Origin: Halomarinibacterium sedimenti
Lineage (GTDB): Bacteria > Bacteroidota > Bacteroidia > Flavobacteriales > Flavobacteriaceae
NCBI RefSeq assembly: GCF_019312585.1
Contig: NZ_JAHWDP010000001.1
Location: forward strand, 124,001-188,000
Length of the DNA stretch: 64,000 nucleotides
Direction of reading: 5' to 3'
Both the position numbers and the translations under genes were made by a program. Shown in pieces: positions 25,748-34,358 of the stretch (positions within the stretch are counted from its first letter, which is position 1; every line of letters starts with the position of its first letter). The notes beneath the pieces were generated by a model, which was given only the letters and a program-made list of their open reading frames with translations, ran no database searches and had not been told where the DNA came from.

Positions 25748-27144
25748 TGGCTCAAAAAGACAACATACTTATCATTGGTGCTGGACTCTGCGGAAGCTTG
25801 TTGGCATTGCGGCTGGCACAACGAGGATATCAAATTACTTTAGTAGAAAAACGTCCCGATTTACGAAAAGTCACCCAAGATGCAGGGCGCTCAATCAATT
25901 TAGCCTTAAGTGACCGCGGATTAAAAGGGCTACGGCTCGCAGGCGTGGAAGAAGAGGCAAAAAAATTATGTATTCCTATGAATGGCCGAATGATACACGA
26001 CAAAGAAGGTAATACGTTTTTAAGTCCGTATAGCGGACGAGAAGGGGAATACATCAATTCTATTTCCCGTCCCGGTTTAAATATGTTGTTGCTCGATGCA
26101 ATTGACAAAATGCCTAACGTAACAACTTATTTTAATTTGGGTTGTGAGGAGGTAGATTTGGAAAACGCTTCAACGAGTTTTAAAAATTATGAAACTGGAA
26201 AAACAGAAACTTATTCTGGAGATATTCTTATAGGTACAGATGGGGCAGGTTCTGCAGTAAGACGAAATATGTTTGAGCATAAGAAGTTTCTTTTCAGCTT
26301 TTCCCAACAATGGCTAACCCACGGGTATAAAGAATTGGAAATTCCTGCTGGCGAAGATGGCGGATTTAAAACCTATAAAAATGCATTGCATATCTGGCCA
26401 CGAGGCGAAGATATGCTCATTGCGCTGCCCAATTTGGATGGTAGTTTTACAGTGACGCTATTTTTACCGTATGCTAACAGTGACTATTGTTTCGATAATT
26501 TAATAACTGCCGAAAAGGTGGAGGAATACTTCAAAAAAGAATTTCCAGATGCATTGGAGTTGATTCCCAATTTAGCCGAAGAATATTTCAATAATCCAAC
26601 GGGACCCTTGGGAACCATTAAATGTTCCCCTTGGCATTGCTACGGAAAATCACTGTTGATGGGTGATGCAGCCCATGCCATTGTTCCGTTTTACGGGCAG
26701 GGAATGAATGCTTCTTTTGAAGATGTGGTGGTGTTTGATGAAGTGCTTGAAAAATTTGAAGGCAACTGGGAACAAGTCTTTTCAGAATATGAAAAAGCTA
26801 GAAAAATAGACACCGATGCTATTGCCGACTTAGCTGTGGATAATTTCCATGAAATGAAAGAACATACAGCGAGTCCTTTGTTTCAGCAGAAAAGAAAATT
26901 GGAAATTGCTTTCGAAACCCAATTACCGAAGGAGTATTTCAGTAAATATTCTTTAGTTACCTTTAACGAGGCCATTCCTTATTCGTTAGCTATGAAGCGT
27001 GGAAGAGCTCAGGACAAAGCCATTTTAAATTTATTAGACGATGGAAAATTGAAAGACGATATGAGTTTAGAAGAAAAATTACAATTAGTTATAAAAGAAA
27101 CCAACGATATACTCCACGACGATGCCGTGGTTAAAAATTTATAG
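25747..27144 (+). CDS. kmo: Kynurenine 3-monooxygenase
   Basis: This FAD-dependent aromatic hydroxylase turns L-kynurenine into 3-hydroxykynurenine with NADPH and O2. The 465-residue protein has the FAD fingerprint '[19 protein letters not shown]', '[12 protein letters not shown]', '[10 protein letters not shown]', the second FAD motif '[19 protein letters not shown]', and a C-terminal segment lacking an obvious membrane anchor of the eukaryotic kind. Translation is coupled to kynU. The combination is a strong marker of aerobic tryptophan breakdown or quinolinate synthesis. Confidence 0.96.
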   Translation: MAQKDNILIIGAGLCGSLLALRLAQRGYQITLVEKRPDLRKVTQDAGRSINLALSDRGLKGLRLAGVEEEAKKLCIPMNGRMIHDKEGNTFLSPYSGREGEYINSISRPGLNMLLLDAIDKMPNVTTYFNLGCEEVDLENASTSFKNYETGKTETYSGDILIGTDGAGSAVRRNMFEHKKFLFSFSQQWLTHGYKELEIPAGEDGGFKTYKNALHIWPRGEDMLIALPNLDGSFTVTLFLPYANSDYCFDNLITAEKVEEYFKKEFPDALELIPNLAEEYFNNPTGPLGTIKCSPWHCYGKSLLMGDAAHAIVPFYGQGMNASFEDVVVFDEVLEKFEGNWEQVFSEYEKARKIDTDAIADLAVDNFHEMKEHTASPLFQQKRKLEIAFETQLPKEYFSKYSLVTFNEAIPYSLAMKRGRAQDKAILNLLDDGKLKDDMSLEEKLQLVIKETNDILHDDAVVKNL

Positions 27145-27145
27145 T

Positions 27146-27571
27146 ATGGAAAATAAAAGTAGATTAGTTGAAGGTAAAGCCACTCCAAGAGGCGCCTATC
27201 CACATATTAAACGTGCCGGAGATTTTCTTTTTGTAAGTGGAACTAGTTCAAGACTCCCTGATAACACCTTTGCTGGGGTTCATAAAATTGACGAAATGGG
27301 TACGACTCATTTAGACATTAAAGAGCAAACTCGTACGGTTTTGGAAAACATAAAAGACTATCTCGCTACCGAGGGAGCGACCATGGCGGATGTGGTGGAC
27401 GTTACCACCTTTTTAGTCAATATGAACGATTTTGGCGGCTATAATCAAGTGTATAGTGAATATTTTAATGCTGCCACGGGACCTGCACGCACTACAGTAG
27501 CAGTACACCAATTACCGCATCCCAATTTAGTCGTGGAGATTAAAGCAATGGCCTACAAACCATTAAAATAA
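27146..27571 (+). CDS. RidA-family deaminase, probable 2-aminomuconate deaminase
   Basis: From ATG 27146 this is a 141-residue RidA/YjgF/UK114-fold protein. The frame is open from 27122, but that overlaps the end of kmo and adds eight residues outside the family alignment. Seen: '[21 protein letters not shown]', '[33 protein letters not shown]' and '[21 protein letters not shown]'; the Arg in 'PART' binds the substrate carboxylate. Given its neighbours it most likely hydrolyses 2-aminomuconate (NbaF-like), not general enamines. Specificity is inferred from context. Confidence 0.85.
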   Translation: MENKSRLVEGKATPRGAYPHIKRAGDFLFVSGTSSRLPDNTFAGVHKIDEMGTTHLDIKEQTRTVLENIKDYLATEGATMADVVDVTTFLVNMNDFGGYNQVYSEYFNAATGPARTTVAVHQLPHPNLVVEIKAMAYKPLK

Positions 27572-27575
27572 TACT

Positions 27576-28379
27576 ATGAAAAAACTGGCCGTCTTATTTT
27601 TATTAATTGTTCAAACGAGTTTTGCGCAAGAAAAGAAGCCATTTTCAATTGGGGAAACAGTCACAGTTTTTTCCGAAATTCTTAAGGAAGAAAGAACCTT
27701 GAATATTTATTTACCCCAAGGGTATCCAGCTTCAGAAAAGAAATATCCAGTTATTTATTTGCTAGACGGTTCTGCCGATGAAGATTTTATCCACATCGCT
27801 GGGTTGGTGCAGTTTGGCTCTTTTTCGTGGATTAATATGATTCCAGAAACTATTGTAGTGGGTATTGCCAATGTAGATCGAAAAAGAGACTTTACTTTTC
27901 CTACTCAAAATGAACAAGACAAAAAAGACTTCCCAACGACAGGAGGTTCAGAAAAGTTTATTCAATTTTTGGAAAATGAATTGCAACCCTATATTCAAAA
28001 AAATTATCAAGTAACTGATGAAAAAACCATTATTGGTCAGTCTTTAGGAGGTCTTTTAGCTACCGAGATACTCTTTAAAAATCCAGAATTATTTAATAAT
28101 TATATCATAGTGAGCCCAAGTATGTGGTGGGATGACGAATCATTACTTTCTCAAACTCCACAAATGCCCTCTTTCGAAAAGAAAATATACATAGCCGTAG
28201 GAAGTGAAGGCCCTACTATGGAAACCGGAGCCATTAAGCTACGTTATAAGCTTCAAAAATATTATGACACCAAAGCTTTGGTTTATTTTAATTTATTAGT
28301 ACCTCAAAATCACGGGGATGCCCTGCATTTAGCAGTGTATGATGCCTTTGAAAAAATATTAAAAGCCGAAATGAAATAA
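27576..28379 (+). CDS. Secreted alpha/beta-hydrolase, esterase D-like
   Basis: This 267-residue protein has a signal peptide (residues 1-17, ending FAQ) and an esterase-D/BesA-like alpha/beta-hydrolase domain. The nucleophile elbow is GQSLGG (Ser about residue 154), with 'YLLDGSADED' near residue 62 and a C-terminal 'NHGDALHLA' His. Relatives hydrolyse siderophore or S-formylglutathione esters. It lies in the middle of the kynurenine operon (4 nt after ridA, 1-nt overlap with the next gene), but export argues against it being the missing cytoplasmic formamidase. The substrate is unknown. Confidence 0.85.
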   Translation: MKKLAVLFLLIVQTSFAQEKKPFSIGETVTVFSEILKEERTLNIYLPQGYPASEKKYPVIYLLDGSADEDFIHIAGLVQFGSFSWINMIPETIVVGIANVDRKRDFTFPTQNEQDKKDFPTTGGSEKFIQFLENELQPYIQKNYQVTDEKTIIGQSLGGLLATEILFKNPELFNNYIIVSPSMWWDDESLLSQTPQMPSFEKKIYIAVGSEGPTMETGAIKLRYKLQKYYDTKALVYFNLLVPQNHGDALHLAVYDAFEKILKAEMK

Positions 28380-29824
28380 TGCACAAAATCTTAAACTACA
28401 TAAACGGAGAATATTGCGAACCTGTTTCAAAGGAATGGATTGATAATTTCAATCCCAGTGAAGGGGTTGTCTATGGAAAAATAGCAAACAGTTCTTCCGA
28501 AGATATCGAAAAAGCATATCAAGCTGCCAAGAAAGCGTTTCCAAGTTGGAGTAACACTACGATTGAAGAACGTAGCCGAATTCTTTTAAAAATTGCCGAT
28601 TTAATAGATCAAAACTTAAACAAACTAGCAGAAGCTGAAGCCCTTGATAATGGAAAACCGCTTAGTCTGGCTAAAAGTGTAGATATACCACGTGCGAGTG
28701 CCAATTTTCGTTTTTTTGGAAATGCCATTACGCAGTTTTCCAGCGATGCCCACGAAAGTGTGGGATTAAATACCATGAATTTCACACTACGGCAACCCAT
28801 TGGTGTTGTGGGTTGTATTTCGCCTTGGAATCTTCCCTTGTATTTATTTACTTGGAAAGTGGCACCCGCCATTGCTGCAGGAAATTGTGTCGTTGCCAAG
28901 CCTAGTGAAGTCACCCCAATGACCGCCTATTTATTAGGAGAAATTCTTACCGAATCAGGTTTACCCAAGGGCGTTTTAAACATTGTTCATGGCTTAGGTC
29001 CTTCTGCGGGGCAAGCCATTGTAGAGCATCCACATATTAAAGCGATTTCTTTTACTGGAGGTACCAAAACAGGTGAACATTTGGCTAGAACAGCTGCCCC
29101 CATGTTTAAAAAACTATCCTTGGAATTAGGTGGAAAGAACCCAAACATCATTTTTGCGGACTGTGATTATGATAAAATGCTTGCTGTTACAGTTAGATCA
29201 TCTTTTGCCAATCAAGGGCAGATTTGTCTTTGTGGAAGCCGGATTTTTGTAGAAAAATCGATTTATGAGCAGTTTAAAAAAGACTTTGTAGCTAAAGTAA
29301 AGCAGTTAAAAGTGGGCAACCCTTTTGATGATGTTAATTTAGGCGCAGTGGTTTCAGAAGCGCATCGAGATAAAATTGAAAGCTATATTCAAATAGCAAA
29401 AGACGAAGGAGGAAAAGTGTTAACGGGAGGTAATCGTGTTTCAGTAAAAGGATTTGAAAAGGGATATTATTTGGAACCTACAGTTATCGAAGTTTTTGAT
29501 GCAAATTGTCGCGTAAATCAGGAAGAGATTTTTGGTCCCGTGGTAACGGTAATGCCTTTCGAAACGGAAGAAGAGGTTTTAGACTATGCCAACGGTGTTA
29601 AGTATGGACTTTCGGCAACCCTTTGGACGAGTAATCTTGACAAAACGATGCGTATGAGTAAGCAAATTGAAGCGGGCATTGTTTGGGTAAACACGTGGCT
29701 TAATCGTGATCTTCGCACTCCCTTTGGCGGTGTTAAAGAGAGTGGTGTGGGTCGTGAAGGGGGATTTGAAGCACTAAGGTTTTTTACTGAAGCAAAAAAT
29801 GTTTGTATAAAATATGACTCATAA
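28379..29824 (+). CDS. Aldehyde dehydrogenase, probable 2-aminomuconic semialdehyde dehydrogenase
   Basis: This 481-residue NAD(P)-dependent aldehyde dehydrogenase shows 'SPWNLPL' (cofactor site), 'FTGGTKTGEHLA', the general-base Glu in 'LELGGKNPN', and catalytic C283 in 'NQGQICLCGSRIF'. Sequence type and position fit AMSDH/NbaE or 2-hydroxymuconic semialdehyde dehydrogenase, which oxidises 2-aminomuconate-6-semialdehyde made by the ACMSD two genes downstream. Its ATG overlaps the hydrolase stop by one base. The precise substrate is inferred from the operon. Confidence 0.9.
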   Translation: MHKILNYINGEYCEPVSKEWIDNFNPSEGVVYGKIANSSSEDIEKAYQAAKKAFPSWSNTTIEERSRILLKIADLIDQNLNKLAEAEALDNGKPLSLAKSVDIPRASANFRFFGNAITQFSSDAHESVGLNTMNFTLRQPIGVVGCISPWNLPLYLFTWKVAPAIAAGNCVVAKPSEVTPMTAYLLGEILTESGLPKGVLNIVHGLGPSAGQAIVEHPHIKAISFTGGTKTGEHLARTAAPMFKKLSLELGGKNPNIIFADCDYDKMLAVTVRSSFANQGQICLCGSRIFVEKSIYEQFKKDFVAKVKQLKVGNPFDDVNLGAVVSEAHRDKIESYIQIAKDEGGKVLTGGNRVSVKGFEKGYYLEPTVIEVFDANCRVNQEEIFGPVVTVMPFETEEEVLDYANGVKYGLSATLWTSNLDKTMRMSKQIEAGIVWVNTWLNRDLRTPFGGVKESGVGREGGFEALRFFTEAKNVCIKYDS

Positions 29825-29827
29825 AAA

Positions 29828-30613
29828 ATGGATTTAAGTCTAAAAAATAAAAATGCGTTAGTCTGCGGAAGCTCCGCAGGAATTGGAATGGCTTCGGCTA
29901 TTGAGTTAGCTTCTTTAGGCGCCACTGTTACGTTGATGGCTCGAAATGAAGAGAAGCTTAAAGAAGTATTAAAGGAACTACCCACCAAGAATAACCAAAA
30001 ACACAATTATTTAGTTGCTGATTTTTCAAAACCAGCAAAATTGAAATCGGCTATTATTGAAGCAACTTTCGATACTACCTTTCATATTTTAATAAATAAT
30101 ACGGGAGGTCCAAAGGGAGGTCCTATATTTTCTGCAGAAGTGGAAGAATTTACCAAAGCCTTTAGTCAGCATTTGGTTTGTAATCAAATTTTGGTTCAGA
30201 ATGTAGTCCCAAGAATGAAGGAAGCAGGGTACGGTAGAATAATTAATATTATTTCAACTTCAGTAAAACAACCTATTGACGGATTGGGAGTAAGTAATAC
30301 GATTCGTGGTGCTGTGGCAAATTGGAGTAAAACATTGGCTAATGAATTGGGTGCCTTCGGAATTACAGTAAACAATGTATTACCTGGGTTTACAGCGACC
30401 GACCGCCTCGATGATATAGTAGCCAATGCTTCTAAAAAAATGAACAAAACTGAAAAAGAGGCTAGTGAATTCATGAAAAATCTTGTCCCATCAAAGCGAT
30501 TTGCTCAACCTGAAGAAATTGCCTATGCCGTCGCCTTTTTGGCAAGTCCCGCTGCTAGCTACATTAACGGAATAAATGTTCCTGTAGATGGTGGAAGAAC
30601 AAAATCTTTGTAA
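29828..30613 (+). CDS. Short-chain dehydrogenase/reductase
   Basis: This 261-residue classical SDR has the cofactor loop 'VCGSSAGIGMASA' and the central 'NNTGG' motif in place of NNAG. In the catalytic region the usual YxxxK Tyr position reads 'GVSNTIRGAVANWSKTLA', where N replaces the expected tyrosine pattern while the Lys is at 'WSK'. The ending 'NGINVPVDGGRT' is normal. Flavobacterial kynurenine operons often contain such a member. Its reaction here is unknown, and loss of the canonical Tyr would need explaining. It lies 3 nt after the ALDH gene. Confidence 0.88.
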   Translation: MDLSLKNKNALVCGSSAGIGMASAIELASLGATVTLMARNEEKLKEVLKELPTKNNQKHNYLVADFSKPAKLKSAIIEATFDTTFHILINNTGGPKGGPIFSAEVEEFTKAFSQHLVCNQILVQNVVPRMKEAGYGRIINIISTSVKQPIDGLGVSNTIRGAVANWSKTLANELGAFGITVNNVLPGFTATDRLDDIVANASKKMNKTEKEASEFMKNLVPSKRFAQPEEIAYAVAFLASPAASYINGINVPVDGGRTKSL

Positions 30614-30622
30614 TTTTATCTT

Positions 30623-31705
30623 ATGAAACGTAAACTAAGAATTAACGGTCACTCGCATTTACTTCCTTATCCTGAGGAAATTCCTCAATTCATGAAGGAT
30701 AAAGGAATCTTTTGGGTAGACAAAGACCGAAAGTTTATGCTTCAAAAGGATTGGAGCCGTCCTGTTACCGATTCTAGTTTCTTCCTTGATGAAAAACTGG
30801 AATGGATGGAACGATTTAAGATTGATCACGCTGTGGTGCTTAATCTTTCTCAGTTATACGGAAATGGATTGCGTGTGGAAGAAATGAAGCAGGCATTACG
30901 ATTTCAAAACGATTTTAATGCAAAAGTGCAACACGACCACCCTTCAAAATTTTCTTGCGGATTTGTTGTGCATCCTGGATTTGTAAGAGGAGCACTTTGG
31001 GAAATGGAACGTTGTGTGGAAGAACTAGGGATGCAACTTTTATGCTTACCAACCCATTATATGGATACCATTGGTACGTGGCGCTGCATTTTTGATGAAG
31101 AAAACGAACCCATTTTTGAGCTTGCCTCAAAATACAATCTGGCTGTAGAAATTCATCCCTACGATGGTGAAAAATTTATAAAATTAGAAAACACCTCTTG
31201 GCGCTTTCATTTAATATGGATGCTTGCCCAATGCGCAGATGCTTATCACTTTTTAACATTGAACGGATATGCAGATAAATTCCCAAATATGCGAACCTGT
31301 TTTGCACATGGAGGTCAGTTAGCGCAGATAAATTTAGGAAGACGTATTCAAGGTTTTGATGGTCGCCCAGATTTATTTGAAGGTAAAGTACACCCAAGAA
31401 AAAGTGTGGGTCATAAAAATATCTTTTTCGATACGTTAGTACACGATACGGGTTCTTTACAGCTTTTGGTAAAAAACCAAGGCAGTAAACAAGTAATTAT
31501 GGGATTGGATGACCCTTATCCACTGGGAGAAATGGAAAGTGTACAACAATCCTCCTATCCAGGAAAAATTTTGGATTTAGCACGTGACCAAGGTATTGTA
31601 AACCAAGAAGATTGTGATGCTATTTGGGAAAAAAACGTAATACAATGGCTTTGTGGCGATGATGAAGTTGCAAAGAAAAAATTGATAGATAGAATCACTA
31701 GTTAA
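30623..31705 (+). CDS. Amidohydrolase-family decarboxylase, ACMSD-like
   Basis: This 360-residue metal-dependent TIM-barrel protein resembles 2-amino-3-carboxymuconate-6-semialdehyde decarboxylase. The first metal pair is H10/H12 ('NGHSH'). Later candidate ligands are the His in 'VEIHPYDGE', the His in 'CFAHGG' and the Asp in 'GLDDPYPLG'. ACMSD removes CO2 from the ring-opened product of 3-hydroxyanthranilate and so diverts carbon from quinolinate/NAD towards acetyl-CoA. That fits its neighbours. The stop overlaps the next ATG (TAATG). Confidence 0.9.
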   Translation: MKRKLRINGHSHLLPYPEEIPQFMKDKGIFWVDKDRKFMLQKDWSRPVTDSSFFLDEKLEWMERFKIDHAVVLNLSQLYGNGLRVEEMKQALRFQNDFNAKVQHDHPSKFSCGFVVHPGFVRGALWEMERCVEELGMQLLCLPTHYMDTIGTWRCIFDEENEPIFELASKYNLAVEIHPYDGEKFIKLENTSWRFHLIWMLAQCADAYHFLTLNGYADKFPNMRTCFAHGGQLAQINLGRRIQGFDGRPDLFEGKVHPRKSVGHKNIFFDTLVHDTGSLQLLVKNQGSKQVIMGLDDPYPLGEMESVQQSSYPGKILDLARDQGIVNQEDCDAIWEKNVIQWLCGDDEVAKKKLIDRITS

Positions 31706-32346
31706 TGGACTTTTTACCAAAAAAAATTGACCAATACGTAGTAGCCCATTCTCAACAAGAGCCTCCACTTTTACAACAATTAAGTAAAGAAACTTGGCAA
31801 AAGGTATTAGCTCCTAGAATGCTTAGCGGTCATTTACAAGGTAGGGTTTTGAGCATGCTTTCTAAATTAATTCACCCAAAAAACATTTTAGAAATTGGTA
31901 CGTATACTGGGTATTCGGCTTTGTGTTTAGCCGAAGGAATCCGTAAAGATGGAAAGCTTCACACCATTGATAATAATGAGGAATTGTTTGATTTTCAGCG
32001 AAAGTATTTTGACCAATCTGGTTTTGGTGACCAAATCATTCAGCATTTGGGGAATGCAATAGAAATTATCCCGAAATTTTCAGAATATTTTGACTTGGTT
32101 TTTATTGATGCCGACAAAAGCAATTATCCAAACTATCTTGAATTGTTATTGCCAAAACTTAAATCGGGTGCTGTTATTTTAAGTGATAACGTACTTTGGA
32201 GTGGTAAAGTAGTTGAAAAGGTAAAAGAGGATGATATAGATACGCAGGCTTTACTACGTTACAACAAAATGTTGAATGAAAATCCACGACTTGAAACTGT
32301 TTTATTGCCTATTCGAGATGGCTTAACAGTATCGCGAGTGGTATAA
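31705..32346 (+). CDS. O-methyltransferase (caffeoyl-CoA/COMT type)
   Basis: This 213-residue class I methyltransferase belongs to the cation-dependent family 3: motif I 'ILEIGTYTGYSALCLAEG', the metal/SAM-site 'FIDADKSNYPNY' and 'LSDNVLWSGKV'. Such enzymes methylate one of two adjacent hydroxyls or related ortho groups. Being the last gene of the kynurenine operon, overlapping the ACMSD stop, it might act on a 3-hydroxykynurenine- or 3-hydroxyanthranilate-derived compound; that is speculation. It also occurs widely with unknown substrates. Confidence 0.9.
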   Translation: MDFLPKKIDQYVVAHSQQEPPLLQQLSKETWQKVLAPRMLSGHLQGRVLSMLSKLIHPKNILEIGTYTGYSALCLAEGIRKDGKLHTIDNNEELFDFQRKYFDQSGFGDQIIQHLGNAIEIIPKFSEYFDLVFIDADKSNYPNYLELLLPKLKSGAVILSDNVLWSGKVVEKVKEDDIDTQALLRYNKMLNENPRLETVLLPIRDGLTVSRVV

Positions 32347-32347
32347 C

Positions 32348-32986
32348 TTAAGGTATAAATATTTTATTCTTAATTGCGTAAATAACCAGTCCTGTTCTAT
32401 TGCGAAGTTTTAGCTTTTCAAAAACAGCATCGCGATATCCTTCAACCGTTTTTGTGCTTAAAAACATTTTTTCGGCGATTTCACGATACGTCATTTCGGT
32501 ACAAGCATATTTAATAAAAATCATCTCTCTTTCCTTAAATACAATTTTATTTTCTTCACTATCAGATAAAGAATCTACCAGTACTTTGGTAACTGTATTG
32601 GTATGGTAAAAGCCTTTTTCCATGACCTCTAAAAGGGCCTTTTCAAGTTCGGACTTTTTGACATCCTTCATTAAATATCCTTTTGCACCAGCACGTAACA
32701 TTTTAAGAATCGTTTTTTCATCTTCTTCTATAGATAATGCTAGTACCTTAATATCTGGATAATCTTTGTAAAGTTGTTGGGTTGTTTCAATACCGTTTAA
32801 AATAGGCATATTAACGTCCATTAAAACAATATCTGGTATCTTTTTGGTGTCGTTTATTTTATCTAATAATTCTTGTCCGTTTTTACAGGTGTAGAGTACA
32901 GAGAATTCTTCAAATCCTTCAACTAGCCCACCAATAGCTTGTGACAAGAGATTGTGATCATCGACCACTACAACGGAGTACTTCAT
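32348..32986 (-). CDS. NarL/LuxR-family response regulator
   Basis: This 212-residue protein has a receiver domain with acidic pair D9-D10 and phospho-acceptor D57 ('DIVLMDVNMP'), and a C-terminal LuxR-type HTH ('MTYREIAEKMFLSTKTVEGYRDAVFEKL'). It is the DNA-binding output of the set formed with the kinase gene 2 nt upstream. The targets are unknown. Its stop is 1 nt from the convergent O-methyltransferase stop. Confidence 0.95.
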   Translation of the reverse strand: MKYSVVVVDDHNLLSQAIGGLVEGFEEFSVLYTCKNGQELLDKINDTKKIPDIVLMDVNMPILNGIETTQQLYKDYPDIKVLALSIEEDEKTILKMLRAGAKGYLMKDVKKSELEKALLEVMEKGFYHTNTVTKVLVDSLSDSEENKIVFKEREMIFIKYACTEMTYREIAEKMFLSTKTVEGYRDAVFEKLKLRNRTGLVIYAIKNKIFIP

Positions 32987-32988
32987 GA

Positions 32989-33747
32989 TTATTTATTTTT
33001 ATATGTTAAAAGAAATTGAGTCCCCTCCCCTTTTTTGGATTCAATAATTGCATCTGCTCCAATAATCTTGGCCCTATTTTTTATGTTAGAAAGCCCAATA
33101 CCTCTGGACAATTGTGAGACATCAAATCCTACCCCATTATCTTCCGCCTTAATTTCTAAAGTCTCTTCCGAATAGGTTAGCTTTACTTTAAGTTGAGTTG
33201 CTTTGGAATGTTTAATGGTATTGGTAAAAAATTCTTGAAGCATTCTAAAAATAATAGTTTCAACCTTTGTATTTAAATCAAAAGTTTCTAGGTTATACTC
33301 TAAGGTTGTTTCAAGATACTTCATTCTATTAAAACGTTCAATTTCCATTTCCAATGCTTCGATAAGAGTAAGACTCGTAAAGGTATCTGGATTAATAAGT
33401 TTTGAAAGGTTTCTTAACTCCTTTAGGCATTCGCTTATAGTTTCAGAGGCCTCAGAAACGTTACCGCAAGTTTCATCTGCTTCATTTAATTGAATTTTTG
33501 CCAACGTAAGTAATTGCCCAATATTATCGTGTAATTCCCAACTTATATTCCGAAGGGTCTCTTCTCTTATCTCAATCTGAGTTTCAATAATTTCCTCCTT
33601 AAATTTGTTTTCAGTTTCTTGTTGAATACGGACCAATTTGTTTTTCCTTTTTTGAAAAATAGCAAAGAGTAAAATTACGGTTAAGGCTAACGCAAATGCT
33701 ATTATAGAAAAAACTATTAAAAACGATTGTATTCCTTCTTGGTCCAT
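32989..33747 (-). CDS. Membrane sensor histidine kinase, HisKA_3 (NarX/DesK type)
   Basis: From ATG 33747 this is a 252-residue kinase with one membrane segment (about residues 10-30), a short coiled coil, a HisKA_3 phospho-acceptor helix ('NISWELHDNIGQLLTLAKIQL', His in ELHDN) and an HATPase domain ('FTNTIKHSKAT', 'DNGVGFD', 'GIGLSNIKNRA'). A start at 33768 is also possible. There is no separate sensor domain, so the 7TM-like protein encoded just upstream may provide it. The gene overlaps that one by 31 nt and is followed 2 nt later by its response regulator. Confidence 0.92.
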   Translation of the reverse strand: MDQEGIQSFLIVFSIIAFALALTVILLFAIFQKRKNKLVRIQQETENKFKEEIIETQIEIREETLRNISWELHDNIGQLLTLAKIQLNEADETCGNVSEASETISECLKELRNLSKLINPDTFTSLTLIEALEMEIERFNRMKYLETTLEYNLETFDLNTKVETIIFRMLQEFFTNTIKHSKATQLKVKLTYSEETLEIKAEDNGVGFDVSQLSRGIGLSNIKNRAKIIGADAIIESKKGEGTQFLLTYKNK

Positions 33748-34343
33748 AGAAATCCGGTCATATAACAACCGTAAAGTATTACATTTAAACTCAATAAAAT
33801 AATTTGGTAACTAAGCCCCATGATATTGGTATATTTTGCTAGAAAAAATAAAGGAATCATCCCAACATAAAAAAGTAATAAGGCAGTAGAAATCCAAAAG
33901 CTGAGCTTATGTTTAACAATTAATACCTCATTACTATTTAAAAGTTGATGGAAATGAAACAATGTTAACACCATTAAAAATAAGGCTCCAGTAACAAAAG
34001 TATAACTATGGTAAACATTCCAATTCTCAAAACAAAGACTTATAAATGCAACAACACCAAATAATAGGCTAAAAACAATGACTGCTTTTTTGAAAACTTT
34101 CTTTTTTAAAATAGTATAGTACCAATAAAAGTAAAAGAGCATACTTGAAATGGTATATGCATTATAAACACCATTGTTATTTACATAAAAAATATCACCC
34201 AAAACTGCTCCTAAAACATCTATAAGCAACGTGTACCAAAGAAAAATTAAAAAATACTTTTCTTTAGAATGCCTATATTTAGCATACGCAACCAGTGCTA
34301 TTATGGCTGTTATTAATTCAAGTAAAGTAACTAAATAAGGCAA
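33717..34343 (-). CDS. 7TM-like integral membrane protein, probable sensor partner
   Basis: This 208-residue protein is almost wholly hydrophobic, with about seven predicted membrane segments separated by short loops ('KYRHSKEKYF', 'FENWNVYHSY', 'LLNSNEVLIVKHKLSF'). It has no signal peptide and no catalytic motif. Its 3' end overlaps the histidine-kinase gene by at least 31 nt in another frame, so translation of the two is probably coupled. Fixed neighbours of this kind in flavobacteria suggest it forms the sensing part of the two-component system. The ligand is unknown. Confidence 0.85.
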   Translation of the reverse strand: MPYLVTLLELITAIIALVAYAKYRHSKEKYFLIFLWYTLLIDVLGAVLGDIFYVNNNGVYNAYTISSMLFYFYWYYTILKKKVFKKAVIVFSLLFGVVAFISLCFENWNVYHSYTFVTGALFLMVLTLFHFHQLLNSNEVLIVKHKLSFWISTALLLFYVGMIPLFFLAKYTNIMGLSYQIILLSLNVILYGCYMTGFLWTKKEYNRF

Positions 34344-34358
34344 AGTTTTATTTTAATT

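Noticed and set aside
27576-28379. The secreted hydrolase as the missing kynurenine formamidase
   Set aside because: It has an export signal and esterase-D-like motifs; bacterial KynB formamidases are a different, cytoplasmic metal-dependent family.
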